Source: Chlorocebus sabaeus (lineage: Eukaryota; Chordata; Mammalia; Primates; Cercopithecidae). Taken from it: 64,000 nt of DNA. The position numbers and the translations under genes were made by a program. How positions within the stretch are numbered: position 1 is the stretch's first letter; each line of letters begins with the position of its first letter. Below are positions 48,333 to 58,415 of the stretch, one piece after another. The stretch lies in the NCBI RefSeq assembly GCF_047675955.1, contig NC_132925.1, forward strand, positions 20,856,688 through 20,920,687. The letters are read 5' to 3'. Below the pieces are notes generated by a model. That model did not search any database and had not been told where the DNA came from. It saw only the letters and a program-made list of their open reading frames with translations.

Positions 48333-48929
48333 CTAACATGGCCTGGAGACATTTCCCCCATTGTCCTGGGGATTAACACTGGACTCCTCATTATTTATGC
48401 AAATTTCTGCAGCTAGCCCAAATTTCTCCGGAGAAAATTGGTTTTTCTTTTTTATTGCATAGTCAGGGTGCAAATTTTCCAAACTTTTATGCATTACTTT
48501 CCTTATAAAACTGAATGCTTTTAACAGCATCCAAGTCACCTCTTGAATGCTTTGTTGCTTAGAAATTTCTTCTGCCAGATACCCTAAGTCATCTCTCTGA
48601 TGTTCAAAGTTCCACAAATCTCTAGGGCAGGGGCAAAATGCCACTAGTCTTTTTGCTAAGACATAACAAGAGCCACTTTTGCTCCAGTTCCAAACAATTT
48701 CCTCATTTTCATCTAAGACCACCTCAGCCTGGACTTTATTGTCCATATCACTATCAGCATTTTTGTCAAAGCCATTCAACAAGTCTCTAGGAAGTTCCAA
48801 ACTTTCCCACATTTTCCTTTCTTCTTCTGAGGCCTCCAAACTGTTCCAGCCTCTGCCTGTTACCCAATTACAAAGTCGCTTCCACATTTTTAGATATTTT
48901 TTCAGCAATGCCCCACTTAGTGGTACCAA
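48333..48929 (-). pseudogene. MaLR gag-like open frame, 198 codons
   Basis: An uninterrupted 198-codon frame that starts with ATG just inside the 5' LTR (15-30 bp from it) and runs through most of the internal region. It is the gag-like frame typical of THE1/MST internal sequences. The protein is acidic in its first half (SDMDNK near residue 60) with a lysine-rich patch near residues 160-163. No zinc knuckle or protease motif is visible. It is short compared with a true retroviral gag, and the family is non-autonomous. Lack of stop codons at this age may be chance or mild constraint. I would not call it a host gene. Confidence 0.7.
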
Positions 48930-48934
48930 TTTAC

Positions 48935-49173
48935 TGTATTAGTCCGTTTTCACACTGCTGATAAAGACATACCTAAGATGGAGCAAAGAGAGAGAGTGCT
49001 TGTGCGGGGAAACTCCGGTTTTTAAAACCATCAGATTTTGTGAGACTTATTCACTATCACGAGAACAGCACAGGAAAGACCCCCACGATTCAACTATCCC
49101 TCACCAAGTCCCTCCCACAACATGTGGGAATTCAAGATAATATTTGGGTGGGGCAAAAAGCCAAACCATATCA
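48935..49173 (-). repeat. 5' LTR of the provirus, internally deleted
   Basis: Boundaries tgtattagtccgttttcac and agccaaaccatatca are intact. About 120 bp of the normal middle is missing at about 48985 (gatggagcaaagagag). Confidence 0.85.
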
Positions 49174-49178
49174 GTGGT

Positions 49179-49290
49179 CAAATATGTTGACATAAAGTTT
49201 TCATTTTTTAAAATTGTTCCTTTAATATCTGCAGATTGTAGTGACGTCACTTGTCTCATTCCTGATATTGATTAGTATCTCTTTTCTCCT
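49179..49290 (-). mobile_element. L1M: Old L1, last segment of the shell
   Basis: tgttgacataaagttttc, tgcagattgtagtgac and ctcattcctgatattgat are antisense L1 ORF2 sequence that continues from 47294 across the provirus. Confidence 0.8.
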
Positions 49291-49309
49291 GTATAATATT
49301 CAACACTAT

Positions 49310-49460
49310 ATAAACACCATATATTCATTATCTCACTTAATCCTCAAAGAATCTGATAAGAGAGTCATTATATTTTTAACAGATAAAACACTGACGTTCA
49401 ATAAACATAAATAACATCACTCAAGGTCAAACAGCTAAATCTGAACGTGATTTCAGGGTC
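49310..49460 (-). mobile_element. MIR: MIR SINE
   Basis: cattatctcacttaatcctc, catcactcaaggtcaaacag, then gatttcagggtcctggctc follow reversed MIR order. Confidence 0.7.
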
Positions 49461-49889
49461 CTGGCTCATAATGGTTTATTATGTACAAGTTGACTTGTTG
49501 CTTTATAAGTAACTGAAATGTAACAGCCTCCTTGGCTAGCCGTGCCCTCATATAATGTCTTCTATTGAATTCTCCCCTCCCTGCCCTCAACTCTAAGTGC
49601 AAAAGCATTGATGGCATGGACTGTATTGAAGGTTTCGTACTAAGACAAGGGAGGAGCTAGTCACACAGCAACACATTAGAAATATCCACATTTAAAAGAA
49701 GATCTAAACTCCATTTCTTCACAACAGCTTTCAAATATGTCTTTTCTCTCTTTCTTTCTAAAGCCTTTCCTCCTTGTTTTTCCCAGAAGAGCTGGTCATT
49801 CTCTCTTCAACATTTGCAAAACCCACTCCAAGAAAAAAAATTAGAAATGATTCATTATTCTTCTAGCATTCCCTTGGTAGTGCTCAATT
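49461..49889. other. Unique sequence
   Basis: Nothing recognised. Confidence 0.45.
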
Positions 49890-50040
49890 TTTAAATTGTG
49901 TCCCAAAGCATATATTTCACATTCCCTGATCCTCATTAACAATCCTGTGAAAGTTTTCAGATGGAAATGGGGAAAGCATGACTCAGACAATTTAAGAGAC
50001 TTGCCCAAGGACACAGTTAGTGAATGGTGCAGCTCAAAAC
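49890..50040 (-). mobile_element. MIR: MIR SINE fragment
   Basis: tcctcattaacaatcctgtg, gagacttgcccaaggacac and agttagtgaatggtgcagct are in reversed MIR order. Confidence 0.72.
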
Positions 50041-51744
50041 TTTAGTGTGTATCATCTCCTAAAAACTTAAAGCACAAAATTTCTTCCCTCGTTCACTATC
50101 TTAGATGTGAAATTAAATTTTAGGGAATTATTTTGGCTTACATATAAAAGGCAAAGATTTCTTAGAAGGGTAGCATTGTGAGCTAGCATATGACCAGTCA
50201 TTATGCCTTAAAGTTCATGAAGATATTCAGGAGAGACTGGAGGATGGAGCAAGAGAGGAATGGGAAGATGATGAAATGGTATATAGGAAGCTGAAACCTG
50301 GATTATCCTCTGGACATGAGTGAAATTCAGACCTGGGCCTATCCTGCAGTATATTAGAATCCACAGAGGGCCTTACTTTCCCATGTTCTTCTCTTTCAGA
50401 ATCCATTCATTCATTTAATAATTTATTCCTTAGGACTTATTCTGAGTTTCTTATTCTTTCTTTACTCTCAACCCTGAGAACCACAAGAACTTACTGGAAA
50501 AAGAAATCACCTAAGCATCCCTAAATTATCTGTAATTCAAGACCACCTGTAGATCAGGACTAACCTTCTGAGGTCCATCAGCTTGTTATGGTCCTGTTCT
50601 CCATGGTGAAATTAGTTTCCCTGAGACCTCATTATCAAGCAGGATCTTATGCCTAGTAGAAGAAGAGATTAGAATCCTCCAGAGAATTTCTTCTCAAATG
50701 TTGTCTCAGGCAAATGATGAGAAAATCTTTTTCCCCATTTCTCCATGCTAAAGTGAAAGAAAACAGCCTTCCTTGAAATTATATGATTCACCAGAAACAT
50801 CTGACATTAATTCCAGGAACAAGGCTTGAAATATGAAAATGTGTAGAAAGCAACGGGGAGGGTCTCACAGAGAATCCATGGGATGAGATGTGGCAACTCC
50901 TGGTTAAATGTTTCATCAGCTATCACTTCCTGAACTGAAATTGGTGGTCTTTGACTTATGAAATGTCTTGTTCTCAGCACCAGTGTGCAGAGAGGACATT
51001 AAATCAGGTCAAAGAATGCCAGCCACATAATATGATGCTGATAGGGCTCTGAATTCTTTTCAGAAGACTGGTATTTCACATTTCAAATGGCCTAGCCCAT
51101 CTTCCAAAACAGGATGTACTGCATCACCCAAGCCCCTTAAGCCAGTCTGGTCACCAGCCTGACACTTGAGTTACCATAAGCTAGACTGTCATCATCTAGA
51201 GTCATCCAGTCCTGCCACCCAGCTTGTCATTCCTAGACAGATAAAAAACAGAATTCTCGCTAGCAATTAATTGTGTAGACTTATATATTTCATTAATTTG
51301 ACCAACATCTATGGAGAGCCCAAAGCTCACTAGACACTCTAAAGCACTGAGGCCCCAGAGAAGACACCATTCCTTGCCCTAGATGAAGGCCTTTAGGATA
51401 TGAAGAAGAGCAATCCAATGGCTACTAAATAGTGTGCTTAGTATTATGGATAGTGGTGAACACGAGAACATATGAAAACCCTAGAAGGTCTCTAGCCCTA
51501 CCTAATCCAGTGGGGAGGAGGGGAGGGTACAAGAAAATCTTCCTGAAGATACTAGTTTTTGATAACTCTTTAAGTGGCAGGGAGAGTTACATAATGAAAG
51601 GGCAAGGAAGGTCTTAGCCTCTAACAAAATAAGAATGATGTCCATTTGATTAATCAATAAATGGAAAGTAAAATGAATTGATGTAAAATGAAAAACACAA
51701 TGATGAAAGAATATAGTTTAACTCTATTTAGAACTGAAAATTAA
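50041..51744. other. Unique sequence
   Basis: About 1.7 kb without a recognised repeat or coding signal. Confidence 0.5.
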
Positions 51745-52205
51745 GTGTGATAGTTTCCTATGGTTGCCATAAAAATTATCACAAACTTAATGGCTTAATA
51801 CAATACGAATTTAATATCTTACAGTTCTGTAGTTCAGAAGTTTGACTTGAGTCTCACAGGAATAAAACCAAGGTATTGGCTGGGCTGCATCCCTTTCTGG
51901 AGGCTCTTAAAGATAACCTGTTTCCTTGCCTTTTTTCAACTTCTAGAGCCCATATTCTGACCTTCACCCCTTCCTCCACATCCAAAGTCAACAACATAGC
52001 ATCTCCCTGAAACTGCTTCCATCTTCACATATCTTTCTCTGACTTTTCTGTAGCTCTATCTTCTATTTTTAAGAAACGTTGTGATTACATTGGGCCCACC
52101 TGGATAACCAAGATTATCTCTCAGTTTTATGGTCAGTTGATTTGCAAGCTGAATTCTGACAGCAACCCTAATTCTCTTTTGCCATGTTACCTAACATCCA
52201 AGTTT
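51745..52205 (-). mobile_element. MLT1: MLT1-like MaLR LTR
   Basis: tagtttcctatggttgcc, atcacaaacttaatggctta, tcttacagttctgtagttca, ctgcatccctttctggagg and gattacattgggcccacctg follow the reversed order of an MLT1-like LTR. Confidence 0.75.
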
Positions 52206-52327
52206 GGGAAACTTAGGATGTGAAAATTTTTGTAAATTTCCCTGAAGAAGCAAAGTATCTCCAAAATCACAATGACACGATGGTTCAGAGAACCTAAGGA
52301 GTATGTGAATGTTAAATAGAAATATTT

Positions 52328-52628
52328 GGCTGGGCGCGGTGACTCAGGCCTGTAATCCTAGCACTTTGGGAGGCCAAGGTGGATGGATCATTTGAGGTCA
52401 GGAGTCAGAGACCAGCCTGGCCAACATGGTGAAACCCTGCCTCTACTAAAATTACAAAAATTCCCCGGGCATGGTGACAGTCCCCTCTAGTTCCAGCTAC
52501 TAAAGAGGCTGAGGGAGGAGAATTGCTTGAACCTGGGAGTTGGAGGTTGCAGTGAGCTTAGATTGTGCCTTTGCACCCCAGCCTGGGTGACAGAGCAAGA
52601 CTCTGTCCAAAAAGAAAAAGAAAAAAAT
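52328..52628 (+). mobile_element. AluS: Alu (AluS-like), full length
   Basis: ggctgggcgcggtgactc to an a-rich tail with aaaaag units. Flanks gaaatattt (52319-52327) and aaatatttt (just after the tail) are the target site. Confidence 0.94.
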
Positions 52629-52802
52629 ATTTTAGTCAGGGGGTTAAAGAGGTTAAAAAGACACAGCAGTAAAGATAAATGTGGAGTTTTTGTTGGAGCA
52701 TTTTCAAACCTACTGCTTGTTGATTCTACCTGAGAAAATGTAGCACATAGGCATTATGAATGGATGGAATGTGTTAACACATCACTACTGGATTAGGTTT
52801 TT

Positions 52803-52886
52803 TACAATAAAAAAATGTGGGTACATGGTAGATGTATGTATTTATGGGATTACATCAAGTTAAAAAGCTTCTGTACACCAAAGGAT
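52803..52886. mobile_element. L1: Tiny L1 fragment with an inverted 5' part (candidate)
   Basis: 52803-52848 resembles the reverse complement of an L1MA/PB 3'UTR end (atgtgggtacatggtag). 52849-52886 (gggattacatcaag, aaaagcttctgtacacc) resembles sense ORF2. Confidence 0.45.
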
Positions 52887-53804
52887 ACATTCCTATCATT
52901 TTGAATGTATGACTTCTCCCATGTCCTTGTCACTGGTTTTCACCTACACCAATGAAACCAACTCATTCATACTAAGAAATAGTTTTTAAAGCTTCTCTAC
53001 CAGTAACTGTCAGAGCCTTTAAAATATTCATACCCTTTGGCTCAATAATTCACATTAAAAATATATGCCAAGGTAATGATTCAAAATTTGAAGATCATCT
53101 AAACATCTTTTATGAAAATTTAAAAATTTGTGTCAGCATTCAACAGCATAAAATATTTAAAAAGGAGGTTGATGATATACATTGGAGCACAATCTAATAA
53201 TTAAATATAACCTGGTCACTGAAAACCACAGAAAATTGGCTACCTGAGAAATCCTAACATGCTAACAGAAAAAAGACAATTTATGAAACATTAAACACTG
53301 TATTAACATAGCTATATTTAAAATGTGTATACATTTTAAAGGCTGGAAGAATATAAACTAAAACCCATTGTCTCTGTGTGGCAGAGCTATGGAAATCATA
53401 TTTATTCTTTCTCTTTTTCCATAGAAATATTTATAAGCAAGTCGTTCTTGTGCAATGGAAAACTGTTTTAGAAATAATATTTTTCTTATTGGCAACCGTC
53501 TCAATATGTAGCTGGTAGCAATAGGTGTGGGTCCAGGAGGGTTTAGATATGAACCCAGCAGGTAATCAGGTCCCCAACTCTTCTCACCCAAGTGAGTTAT
53601 TCACAACATCTTAAGCAAGCCATGTAACAACAGACAGTGGAAGCTCACACAACACAAGATAAAAGGAAAGCACCAACAAGAAATTGTGTCCACATCAATC
53701 ACACAGGCTGAGGCATAACTGATATGCTGTCCCAGGTTTAGGTGAGACAGACCTGCTTCAGACACTACACTAAGGGGCAGTGTCTAAGTAGGCTGCATTT
53801 GGAA
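52887..53804. other. Unique AT-rich sequence
   Basis: No recognised repeat or gene. Confidence 0.45.
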
Positions 53805-53884
53805 CCGACAGGTTGATGGTGGCAATTCCAGGAAAGCCTAGCATTCAGTCCATTGCAGACACTCAATAATTATCCACTGAATGA
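53805..53884 (+). mobile_element. L2: L2 3' end fragment
   Basis: cattgcagacactcaataat then ccactgaatgag is an L2-like tail. Confidence 0.5.
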
Positions 53885-54034
53885 GAAGTTACCATCCTTT
53901 CCCCCTTTATTATGATGCGGCACCCACAATACGTCTGCAGAGAAATAGGACTAAGTGGTCACCAGCTTGTAACTATCATGTAGAAAAGCAGCAGAGAGAG
54001 GCAGGAAACACTATCATCTGTATAGTCACTTATG

Positions 54035-54061
54035 CTGTGTGTGTGTGTGTGTGTGTGTGTG
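54035..54061. repeat. (GT)n microsatellite
   Basis: About 12 uninterrupted gt units. Confidence 0.95.
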
Positions 54062-54501
54062 GCCCCCCTTACTCTTGGACCTTGTTTCCAATTGTCTAAC
54101 CTCTACCACCTCCAATCAATAAAAATTTCCTAAACCTCATAACCCTAGTCCGCTGTTTCCTTCCCCTGATCAAGCTATTCTTTTTGTTCCAATTATGAGC
54201 ACTTATACTTTTATATTTTTCCAGTTTATCTCTTCACTGTAAGTCTCTGTTATCCAATTTTGAATATTTGCTTTGTATAATAGAAATGTATGTATTTAAT
54301 AACTAATTCTAAGTAACTATTTATTATTAGTATTTAATAATAAATTCTGTAAGTAATTCTGAATTTTGGAGTAATAAAGATAAATTTTCCTTAGACTGTT
54401 TTTGTTCTCTCCTACTTCATACGCTGAAGGAAGGATGGGATATAAAATTGTATTATGTTTAGTGTGGAATCAGCCTGGTAATGACCATAAAAGGTGTAAT
54501 T
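54062..54501. other. AT-rich unique sequence, left flank of the inverted L1
   Basis: It contains a worn duplication of tatttaata (54293, 54331) with following aattct. Nothing else is seen. Confidence 0.45.
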
Positions 54502-54505
54502 AGGA

Positions 54506-55538
54506 TCACGTCTTAGTTATTTCTTGCCTTTTGCTAGTTTTTGAAGGAGTTTGCTCTTGCTTCTCTAGTTCTTTTAATTGTGATGTTAGGGTGTCAATTT
54601 TAGATCCTTCCTGCTTTCTCTTGTGGGCATTTAGTGCTATAAATTTCCCTCTACAAATTGCTTTAAATGTGTCCCAGAGATTCTGGTATGTTGTGTCTTT
54701 GTTCTCATTGGTTTCAAAGAACATCTTTATTTCTCCCTTCACTTTGTTTTGTACCAGGTAGTCATTCAGGAGCAGGTTGTTCAGTTTCCATGAAGTTGAG
54801 CAGTTTTGAGTGAGTTTCTTAATTCTGAGTTCTTGTTTGATTGCACTGTGGTCTGAGAGACAGTTTGTTATAATTTCTGTTCTTTTACATTTGTCGAGGA
54901 GTGCTTTACTTCCAACTATGTGGCCAATTTTGGAATAGGTGTGATGTCGTGCTGAGAAAAATGTATATTCTATTGATTTGGGGTGGAGAGTTCTGTAGAT
55001 GTCTATTAGGTCCGCTTGGTGCAGAGCTGAGTTCAATTCCTGGATATCCTTTTTAACTTTCTGTCTCAGTGATCTTTCTAATGTTGACAGTGGGGTGTTA
55101 AAGTCTCCCATTATTATTGTGCGGGAGTCTAAATCTCTTTGTAAGTCTCTAAGGACTTGCTTTATGAATCTGGGTGCTCCTGTACTGGGTGTATATATAT
55201 CTAGGATAGTTAGCTCTTCTTGTTGAATTGATCCCTTTACCATTTTGTAATGGCCTTCTTTGTCTCTTTTGCTCTATATTGGTTTAAAGTCTGTTTCATC
55301 AGAGACTAGAATTGCAACCCGTGCCTTTTTTTTGTTTTCCACTTGCTTGGTAGATCTTCCTCCATTCCTTTATTTTTAGCCTATGTATATCTCTGCACAT
55401 GACATGGGCCTCCTGAATACAGCACACTGATGGGTAATGACTCTTTATCCAATTTGCCAGTCTGTGTCTTTTAATTGGAGCATTTAGCCCATTTACATTT
55501 AAGGTTAATATTGTTATGTGTGAATCTGATCCTGTCAT
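54506..55538 (-). pseudogene. L1 ORF2 endonuclease relic
   Basis: ORF2 starts at about 55538 (MTGSDSHITILTLNVNGLN). The first 79 codons are open, then a frameshift or stop breaks the frame, and a 245-codon frame (55243-54506) continues. The apurinic/apyrimidinic-endonuclease-type domain, which nicks target DNA in L1 retrotransposition, is recognisable: LNVNGLN near the start, IQEAH (the family has a Glu at this place), MGDFN at residues 45-49 of the second frame and SDHSA at 130-134. In SKIGHIVGS the family's catalytic Asp is Gly (codon at 54923-54925), so the domain would be inactive even without the break. Confidence 0.85.
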
Positions 55539-55599
55539 TATGATGTTAGCTGGTTATTTTGATCATTAGTTGATACAGTTTCTTCCTAGCATCAATGGT

Positions 55600-56625
55600 C
55601 TTTACAATTTGGCATGTTTTTGCAGTGGCTGGTACCAGTTGTTCTTTTCCATGTTTAGTGCTTCCTTCAGGATCTCTTGTAGGGCAGGCCTGGTGATGAC
55701 AAAATCTCTCAGCATTTGCTTGTCTGTAAGGATTCTATTTCTCCTTCACTTATGAAGCTTAGTTTGGCTGGATATGAAATTCTGGGTTGAAAATTCTTTT
55801 CTTTAAGAATGTTGAATATTGACCCCCACTCTCTTATGGCTTGTAGAGTTTCTACCAAGAGATCTGCTGTTAGTCTGATGGGTTTCCATTTGTGGGTAAC
55901 CCGACCTTTCTCTCTGGCTGCCCTTAACATTTTTTCTTTCATTTTAACTTTGGTGAATCTGACAATAATGTGTCTTGGAGTTGCTCTTCTCGAGGAGTAT
56001 CTTTGTGGCGTTCTCAGTATTTCCTGAATTTGAATGTTGGCCTGTCTTGCTAGGTTGGGGAAGCTCTCCTGGATAATATCCTGCAGAGTGTTTTCTAACT
56101 TGGTTCCATTCTCCCCATCACTTTCAGGTACGCCAATCAGACATAGATTTGGTCTTTTCACATACTTCCATATTTCTTGGAGGCTTCATTCATTTCTTTT
56201 TTACTCTTTTTTCGCTAAACTTCTCTTCTCGCTTCATTCATTTGATCTTCAATCACTGATACCCTTTCTTCCAGTTGATCGAATTGACTACTGAAGGTTG
56301 TGCATTCGTCATGTAGTTCTCATGCCATAGTTTTCAGCTCCATCAGGTCATTTAAGGACTTCTCTACACCGGTTACTCTAGTTAGCCATTTGTCTAATCT
56401 TTTTTCAAGGTTTTATAACTTCTTTGTGATGGATTCAAACTTCCTCCTTTAGCTCGGAGAAGTTTGATTGTCTGAAGCCTTCTTCTCTTAACTCATCAAA
56501 GTCATTCTCCATCCAGCTCTTTTCCATTGTTGGCGAGGAGCTGCGCTCCTTTGGAGGGGGAGAGGCGCTCTAATTTTTAGAATTTTCAGCTTTTCTGCTC
56601 TGTTTTTTCCCCATCTTTGTGGTTT
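55600..56625 (-). pseudogene. L1 ORF1 relic
   Basis: The RNA-binding chaperone frame of L1. A 150-codon open part (56161-55709) begins with KRPNLCLIGVPE and covers the RRM and C-terminal domain (RATPRHIIVRF, then a KPIRLTADLL segment). Upstream coiled-coil sequence (56170-56620) is broken by stops and frameshifts. It is on the opposite strand from the ORF2 3' half of the same element. Confidence 0.85.
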
Positions 56626-56629
56626 TATC

Positions 56630-57626
56630 TACCTTTGGTCTTTGATGATGGTGACATACAGATGGTTTTTTGGTGTGGATGTCCTTTCTGTTTGTTAGTT
56701 CTCCTTCTAACAGTCAGGACCCTCAGCTGCAGTTCTGTTGGAGTTTGCTGGAGGTCCACTCCAGACCCCGTTTGCCTGGAAATCAGCAGCAGAGGCTGCA
56801 GAACAGCGAATACTGCTGAACAGCAAGTGTTGCTGTCTGATTGTTCCTCTGGAAGCTTCGTCTCAGAGGGGTACCGGGCCATATGAGATGTCAGCCTGCT
56901 CCTACTGGGGGTGCCTCCCAGTTAGGCTACTCGGGGGTCAGGGACCCACTTGAGGAGGCAGTCTGTCCATTCTCAATTCTCAAACTCCATACTGGGAGAA
57001 CCACTACTCTCTTCAAAACTGTCAGACAGGGACACTTAAGTCTGCAGAGGTTTCTGCTGCCTTTTGTTCGGCTATGCCCTGCCCCCAGAGGTGGAGACTA
57101 CAGAGGCAGGCAGGCCTCCTTGAGCTGCAGTGGGCTCCACCCAGTTCAAGCTTCCATGCTGCTTTGTTTACCTACTCAAGCCTCAGCAATGGTGGTTGCC
57201 CCTCACCCAGCCTCGCTGCTGCCTTGCAGTTCGATCTCAGACTGCTGTGCTAGCAATGAGCAAGGCTCCATGGGTGTGGGACCCTCTGAGCCAGGCACGG
57301 GATATAATCTCCTGGTGTGCTGTTTGCTAAGACCATTGGGAAAGCACAGTATTAGGGTGGGGGTGACCCGATTTTCCAGATGCCATCTGTCACAGCTTCC
57401 CTTGGCTAGGAAAAGGAATTTCCTGACCCCTTGCACTTCCTGGGTGAGGCAATGCTTTGCCCTGCTTTGGCTCACGCTCGGTGGGCTGCACCAACTGTCC
57501 TGCACCCACTGTCTGACAAGTCCCAGTGAGATGAACCTGACACTCAGTTGGAAATACAGAAATCACCTGTCTTCTGCATGGCTCATGCTGGGAGCTGCAG
57601 ACTATAGCTATTCCTATTTGGCCATC
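56630..57626 (-). promoter_or_regulatory. L1PA 5'UTR (sense and antisense promoters), now central
   Basis: About 1 kb with the L1 5'UTR gene order in reverse, GC-richer than the surroundings. The first bases of the element (atggccaaa read on the minus strand, 57617-57625) keep the core of the YY1 site found at L1 starts. In this family the 5'UTR has a sense promoter and an antisense promoter. Because the half is inverted, the sense promoter points left toward 54.5 kb and the antisense one points right into the element's own ORF2. Activity is not shown. Confidence 0.7.
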
Positions 57627-58415
57627 CAAGATCAGAGCAGAACTGAAGGAGATAGACACAAAAAACACTTCAAAAAAATCAATGAATCAAGGAGCTGGTT
57701 TTTTGAAAAGATCAACAAAATTGATAGACTGCTAGCAAGACTAATAAAGAAGAAAAGAGAGAAGAATCTAAAAGATGCAATAAAAAATGATAAAGGGGAT
57801 ATCATCACTGATCCCACAGAACTACAAACTACCATCAGAAAATACTATAAACACCTCTATGCAAATAAACTAGAAAATCTAGAAGAAATGGATAAATTCC
57901 TGGACACATACACCCTTCCAAGACTAAACCAGGAAGAAGTTGAATCTCTGAATAGACCAATAACAGGCTGTGAAACTGAGGCAGTAAGTAATAGCCTACC
58001 AACCAAGAAAAGTCCAGGACCAGACGGATTCACAGACAAATTCTACCAGAGGTATAAGGAGGAAATGGTACCATTCCTTCTGAAACTATTCCAATCTATA
58101 GAAAAAGAGGGAATCCTCCCTAACTCATTTTATGAAGCCAACATCATCCTGATAGCAAAGCCTGAAAGACACACAACAAAAAAGAATTTTAGACCAATAT
58201 CCTTGATGAACATCGATGCAAAAATCCTCAATAAAATACTGGCAAACCGAATCCAGCAGCACATCAAAAAACTTATCCACCATGATCAAGTGGTCTTCAT
58301 TCCTGGGATGCAAGCCTGGTTCAACAAATGCAAATCAATAAACATAGTCCAGCATATACAGAACCAAAGGCAAAAACCACATGGTTATCTCAATAGATGC
58401 AGAAAAGACCTTTGA
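56841..58415 (+). CDS. Fused ORF0/antisense-5'UTR to ORF2 reading frame
   Basis: The longest open frame in the window (524 codons) crosses the inversion joint. An internal ATG at 57189 begins MVVAPHPASLLPCSSISDCC, which I recognise as the ORF0-type frame encoded antisense in primate L1 5'UTRs. From that ATG 408 codons are open. The frame passes the 5'UTR start (57626), enters ORF2 out of register (DQSRTEG), and is put in register by small indels near 57650-57690 (FEKINKIDR). It continues through SPGPDGF to an early stop at 58413-58415. The RT catalytic FADD is not included. It is probably a chance fusion, not a proven gene. Translation would need the L1 antisense promoter. Confidence 0.45.
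   Translation: MFLWKLRLRGVPGHMRCQPAPTGGASQLGYSGVRDPLEEAVCPFSILKLHTGRTTTLFKTVRQGHLSLQRFLLPFVRLCPAPRGGDYRGRQASLSCSGLHPVQASMLLCLPTQASAMVVAPHPASLLPCSSISDCCASNEQGSMGVGPSEPGTGYNLLVCCLLRPLGKHSIRVGVTRFSRCHLSQLPLARKRNFLTPCTSWVRQCFALLWLTLGGLHQLSCTHCLTSPSEMNLTLSWKYRNHLSSAWLMLGAADYSYSYLAIQDQSRTEGDRHKKHFKKINESRSWFFEKINKIDRLLARLIKKKREKNLKDAIKNDKGDIITDPTELQTTIRKYYKHLYANKLENLEEMDKFLDTYTLPRLNQEEVESLNRPITGCETEAVSNSLPTKKSPGPDGFTDKFYQRYKEEMVPFLLKLFQSIEKEGILPNSFYEANIILIAKPERHTTKKNFRPISLMNIDAKILNKILANRIQQHIKKLIHHDQVVFIPGMQAWFNKCKSINIVQHIQNQRQKPHGYLNRCRKDL

Larger units (their letters stand above)
47300..49173 (-). mobile_element. THE1: THE1/MST-type MaLR provirus
   Basis: LTR-internal-LTR structure in reverse. 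It is flanked by a perfect 5-bp duplication gtggt (47295-47299 and 49174-49178), as expected for retroviral-type integration. The 3' LTR (47300-47495) keeps only its end part. The 5' LTR (48935-49173) is about 240 bp because a central block with the polyadenylation signal is missing. The internal region is about 1.4 kb, also with deletions (for example near 47960). There is no pol or env, as usual for this family. Confidence 0.93.
54511..57626 (-). mobile_element. L1PA: Inverted 5' half of an L1PA (5'UTR, ORF1, ORF2 endonuclease)
   Basis: Reverse complement of an L1PA from its 5' end (tttggccatc, 57618-57626) through the 5'UTR (to about 56630), ORF1 (to about 55600) and the first quarter of ORF2, ending at tcttagttattt (54511). 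The stopping point in ORF2 is where the sense half begins at 57628, with only about 4 shared bases (aaga). The two halves are therefore one near-complete element of about 6.1 kb, rearranged. 5'UTR features suggest a middle-aged L1PA. Confidence 0.95.

Noticed and set aside
48333..48929. A domesticated host gene
   Set aside because: The frame lies between MaLR LTRs with the proper 5-bp duplication; no evidence of splicing, promoter or constraint is visible.
57130..57330. 66-codon frame as the ORF0 of the inverted L1
   Set aside because: It has a GTG start and is in a different register; the ORF0-like protein beginning MVVAPHPAS is in the frame starting at ATG 57189.
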